Below, in pieces: positions 8,270 through 10,682 of a DNA stretch of 10,682 nt. This stretch comes from an uncultured Tessaracoccus sp. GTDB lineage: Bacteria; Actinomycetota; Actinomycetes; Propionibacteriales; Propionibacteriaceae. Position 1 is the first letter of the stretch. The number at the start of each line of letters is the position of its first letter. The position numbers and the translations under genes were made by a program. Location of the stretch: NCBI RefSeq assembly GCF_947255005.1, contig NZ_CAMYFI010000071.1:1-10682 (forward strand). The letters are read 5' to 3'. The notes beneath the pieces were generated by a model. That model had not been told where the DNA came from and ran no database searches. It worked only from the letters and a program-made list of their open reading frames with translations.

Positions 8270-9949
8270 TCACTTGCTGGCGCGCTTTTGCAGCGCCGCC
8301 CACTCGTCGCGGAGCCCGACAGTGCGATGGAACAGCCGGGGCTGGTCCGGATCGACAGCAAAATAGCCGATGCGCTCAAACTGCAGTACTTGGCCGGGCT
8401 CAGCGTCGGCGAGTGCCGGTTCGCCCTTGCACTGCTCGAGCAACTCACGAGAAGTGTGGTTGAGATCGTCGAGGGGATCACCTGTGGCAGCACCAGGGGC
8501 CTCCGCGGTGAATAGGCGCTCGTAGAGCGCTGCCCGGATGTCGACGGCGTGCCGCCTCGATACCCAGTGCATCGTCGATTTCACCTTGCGACCGTCGGGT
8601 GCTGTGCCGCCGCGCGACTCGGGGTCGTGCGTACACAGCACCTCGACGACGTTGCCGTCCTCGTCTTTCACCACGTCGGTGGCGGTGATGAGGAAGGCTC
8701 CGCGTAACCGCACTTCCTTGCCGGGGGAGAGACGGAAATACTTCGACGGGGGCACCTCCCGGAAATCATCCTGCTCGATCCAGAGTTCGCCTGTGAATGG
8801 AACCTTGCGGATGCCGTCGTCGGGATTCTCCGGGTTGTTCATGACCTCGAACCACTCGACGACTGGCTCGCCGTCCTCGTCGGTTGGCCAGTCGGTGATG
8901 GTGAGCTTGAGCGGGCGAAGCACGGCCATACGGCGCTGCGCTGTGCGGTTCAGCTCCTGGCGCACGTAGCTCTCCAGCTCCTCGATGGCCTTGCGGGATT
9001 GCACCCGCGTGATGCCCACTGCCGTGCAGAACTCGCGCAGCGCCGCGGCAGGGTAACCGCGTCGACGTAGCCCACGGATGGTGGGCATGCGCGGGTCATC
9101 CCAGCCGTCGACCACGCCTTCCTGCACCAATGTGAGGAGCCGACGTTTGCTCGTCACCGTGTGCGTGAGCTCGAGGCGGGCAAACTCGATTTGGCGGGGG
9201 GCCTGATCAAGTTCGAGCGCCTGCAGGAACCAGTCGTAGAGCGGACGGTGCGATTCGAACTCGAGCGAACACATCGAGTGCGTCACGCCCTCAATCGCAT
9301 CCGACTGCCCGTGCGCCCAGTCATAGGTGGGGTAGATGGGCCAATCCCAGCCGGTTTGGTGATGTTCGATCTTGCGGATGCGGTACATCAGAGGGTCGCG
9401 CATCTGCATGTTCTCGTGCGCCATGTCGATCTTGGCGCGCAGCGTCTTTTCCCCGTCGTCAAACTCGCCAGCACGCATGCGGCGGAACAAGTCGAGGTTT
9501 TCCTCCGGGCTGCGGTCGCGGTACGGCGACGGAGTCCCGGGCTTCGTGAACGAACCGCGCGCGGCGGAGATTTCCTCGGCGCTTTGGTCGTCGACGTACG
9601 CCAGCCCCTTCTCGATGAGCTGTTCCGCCCACTCGTAGAGCTGCTGGAAATAGCTCGACGCGAACCTCACCTCGGCTGGTTCATAGCCCAGCCAATGAAT
9701 GTCGTCGATGATGGACTGCACGAACTCGGGGTTCTCTGCTTCGGGGTTGGTGTCGTCCAGACGCAGCATGCAGAGGCCGTCGAAATCTTCGGCGACGCTG
9801 AAGTCAGCAACGATTGCCTTCGCGTGGCCGATGTGGAGGTAGCCGTTGGGTTCGGGTGGGAAACGGGTTTGTACGCGGTGGCCGTAGCGTCCGGATTCGG
9901 TGTCGGCCTTGACGGCGTCGTAGAGGTAGTTCGAGGGCTGGGCAGTCAT
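8270..9949 (-). CDS. glnS: glutaminyl-tRNA synthetase
   Basis: This cytosolic class I synthetase charges tRNA-Gln with glutamine using ATP. The 559 residues match bacterial GlnRS (E. coli, about 554). PPEPNGYLHIGH carries the HIGH motif (39-42), followed by LRLDDTNP (62-69). The glutamine-pocket region is YPTYDWAH, with Tyr209 matching the glutamine-contacting Tyr of E. coli GlnRS. EGVTHSMCSLEF and GWDDPRMPT are also GlnRS-type rather than GluRS-type. The KMSKS loop reads VTSKR (265-269), with Thr where E. coli has Met. The two C-terminal beta-barrel anticodon-binding domains are present (VPFTGELWIEQDDF; VKSTMHWVS). Many actinobacteria lack GlnRS and make Gln-tRNA indirectly with GatCAB. The ATG at 9949 has a TATGCT element seven bases upstream and no useful Shine-Dalgarno sequence, suggesting a leaderless message. 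The next gene encodes the MscS-type channel. Confidence 0.97.
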   Translation of the reverse strand: MTAQPSNYLYDAVKADTESGRYGHRVQTRFPPEPNGYLHIGHAKAIVADFSVAEDFDGLCMLRLDDTNPEAENPEFVQSIIDDIHWLGYEPAEVRFASSYFQQLYEWAEQLIEKGLAYVDDQSAEEISAARGSFTKPGTPSPYRDRSPEENLDLFRRMRAGEFDDGEKTLRAKIDMAHENMQMRDPLMYRIRKIEHHQTGWDWPIYPTYDWAHGQSDAIEGVTHSMCSLEFESHRPLYDWFLQALELDQAPRQIEFARLELTHTVTSKRRLLTLVQEGVVDGWDDPRMPTIRGLRRRGYPAAALREFCTAVGITRVQSRKAIEELESYVRQELNRTAQRRMAVLRPLKLTITDWPTDEDGEPVVEWFEVMNNPENPDDGIRKVPFTGELWIEQDDFREVPPSKYFRLSPGKEVRLRGAFLITATDVVKDEDGNVVEVLCTHDPESRGGTAPDGRKVKSTMHWVSRRHAVDIRAALYERLFTAEAPGAATGDPLDDLNHTSRELLEQCKGEPALADAEPGQVLQFERIGYFAVDPDQPRLFHRTVGLRDEWAALQKRASK

Positions 9950-9956
9950 GCCCTAG

Positions 9957-9962
9957 AGCATA
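9957..9962 (-). promoter_or_regulatory. candidate −10 element of glnS (leaderless)
   Basis: On the minus strand TATGCT (TAnnnT) is followed by CTAGGGC and then the glnS ATG. The seven-base gap puts the transcript start at or next to the start codon. The purine run AGGG ends only one base before the ATG, too close to act as a ribosome site. No clear −35 is seen. It lies in the 29-base spacer after the DUF4112 gene, so glnS may be expressed both from here and by read-through. Confidence 0.45.
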
Positions 9963-9978
9963 TCGACTACCACCAGGG

Positions 9979-10488
9979 CTACGCCGCAGCGAGGGCGTTC
10001 CACAGCCACACCAGCAGCCAAATGCCCAACACGATGGCGATGACAACTATGCCGACGAGAATGCTTGCCGCAGCGATCCAATACTTGACGCTCGCCTTGC
10101 GCACCTGTTCCCGGTCGTCGATTGTGCGGTTCAGGAGCCGAAGATTGCGACGGTTGGAGCGATAGGCGACGTCGCCCAACGCTCCGACGATGGGGATGAG
10201 CCCGATCAGCCAATCGATGAGGTAATTCGCGCCCATTCGCGCTAAGACGGGAATCGGCGCGCGCAGCCGGATAGCATCGATGATGACCGACGTCGCCAGC
10301 ACGGCGCCCACGCTGCTGCCCACGCCGGGAATGAGGCTCAGCACCGGGTCGAGCCCGAACCGAATGTTGGTGCCCGGAATCGTGGCCGCGTCGTCGAGGA
10401 TGTGGGTGAGAAAGCGCGTCGCCTTCGCCGGTGTCGATGGGGGCTCGTGCCGAAGTTCGTCGCGTGTTGCACGTGTGGCGTCGTTCAT
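9979..10488 (-). CDS. DUF4112-type membrane protein
   Basis: This is a protein of about 169 residues of unknown function. Its core matches the DUF4112 pattern: IPGTNIRFGLDPVLSLIPGVG, then a hydrophobic segment, a basic RLRAPIPVLARMGANYLIDW stretch, LIPIVGALGDVAYRSNRRN and a Leu/Arg end. A strong membrane helix closes the protein (about AAASILVGIVVIAIVLGIWLLVWLW). The paired LIPxxG motifs probably form membrane-dipping hairpins. Two starts are possible, ATG 10488 and ATG 10500 (adding MLSP). I prefer 10488 because a CATGCT hexamer sits seven bases upstream, the layout seen at glnS. Neither start has a Shine-Dalgarno sequence. It is the first gene of the DUF4112-glnS-MscS minus-strand run and is divergent from glsA. 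Confidence 0.8.
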   Translation of the reverse strand: MNDATRATRDELRHEPPSTPAKATRFLTHILDDAATIPGTNIRFGLDPVLSLIPGVGSSVGAVLATSVIIDAIRLRAPIPVLARMGANYLIDWLIGLIPIVGALGDVAYRSNRRNLRLLNRTIDDREQVRKASVKYWIAAASILVGIVVIAIVLGIWLLVWLWNALAAA

Positions 10489-10531
10489 GGGGCTAAGCAT
10501 GCCGGAAGTGCGTCGACGCGGCCACCACGGC

Positions 10532-10537
10532 TACGCT
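10532..10537 (+). promoter_or_regulatory. candidate −10 element of glsA (leaderless)
   Basis: TACGCT (TAnnnT) is followed by six bases (GTGCGC) and the ATG of the glutaminase gene, the spacing expected for a leaderless transcript. No Shine-Dalgarno sequence precedes the ATG. The spacer to the divergent DUF4112 gene is only about 45-55 bases, so the two promoters must lie close together. No clear −35 is visible. Confidence 0.45.
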
Positions 10538-10543
10538 GTGCGC

Positions 10544-10682
10544 ATGCGTAGCCAGGTACCCCATTATCTGCAGGAAGTGTTGCGTGCGTGCGAGGCGAAC
10601 GACGAGGGGGCCCTGGCGGATTACATCCCCGAGCTGAGCAACGTCAATCCGAACCGCCTCGCGGTCGCGGTGTGTATGGGTG
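10544..10682 (+). CDS. glsA: glutaminase, N-terminal part (cut by window edge)
   Basis: The first 46 codons of an open frame run off the right edge. The product begins MRSQVPHYLQEVLRACEAN and contains ADYIPELSNVNPNRLAVAV. The block (v)ADYIPeLa.v(d/n)P is the characteristic N-terminal segment of serine-dependent beta-lactamase-like glutaminases (GlsA/YbaS/YneH family), which hydrolyse glutamine to glutamate and ammonia. The catalytic Ser-x-x-Lys lies beyond the window, so activity cannot be confirmed. The ATG is supported by the TACGCT element six bases upstream. A C-terminal STAS or cyclic-nucleotide domain, as some actinobacterial homologues have, cannot be assessed. Confidence 0.8.
   Translation, partial: MRSQVPHYLQEVLRACEANDEGALADYIPELSNVNPNRLAVAVCMG

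Noticed and set aside
9161..10165. 334-codon plus-strand open frame opposite glnS and the DUF4112 gene
   Set aside because: It spans two recognisable minus-strand genes antisense and has no motif of its own.

Overview
The window is chromosomal DNA of a high-GC Gram-positive bacterium, most likely an actinomycete (Actinomycetota). This rests on strong G/C bias at third codon positions, GTG starts on rpsL, fusA and tuf, actinobacterial-style −10 elements (TAnnnT), and several genes that look leaderless. A bacterial glutaminyl-tRNA synthetase (GlnRS) is not universal in this phylum. That narrows the host to a GlnRS-bearing lineage such as some Propionibacteriales, but this placement is inference.

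Left part (1-3400): the str operon, rpsL (S12), rpsG (S7) and fusA (EF-G), all on the plus strand. It has a candidate promoter about 210 bases upstream of rpsL, a leader with two mutually exclusive hairpins, a strong GC hairpin between rpsG and fusA, and a clear intrinsic terminator after fusA.

Middle part (3401-5215): about 1.95 kb separates fusA from tuf, where most bacteria have the two adjacent. It holds a doubtful short leaderless ORF, an uncharacterised lipoprotein overlapping by 4 bases with an uncharacterised single-pass membrane protein, and an ElaA-like GNAT acetyltransferase with its own apparently leaderless promoter. tuf (EF-Tu, 5296-6495) then has its own promoter and leader hairpin, so it appears to be transcribed separately from fusA.

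Right part (6509-10682): a 23-bp perfect hairpin separates tuf from a convergent minus-strand operon, read in transcription order as a DUF4112 membrane protein, glnS and an MscS-family mechanosensitive channel with a long acidic tail. Divergent from it, and cut by the right edge, is the start of a glutaminase gene (glsA). The right side therefore pairs a Gln-tRNA synthetase with a glutamine-hydrolysing enzyme.

Most genes are core translation functions. I see no transposase, integrase, phage gene, CRISPR array, toxin-antitoxin pair or recognisable defence system. The least explained parts are the lipoprotein/membrane-protein pair and the regulatory structures around the split str operon.
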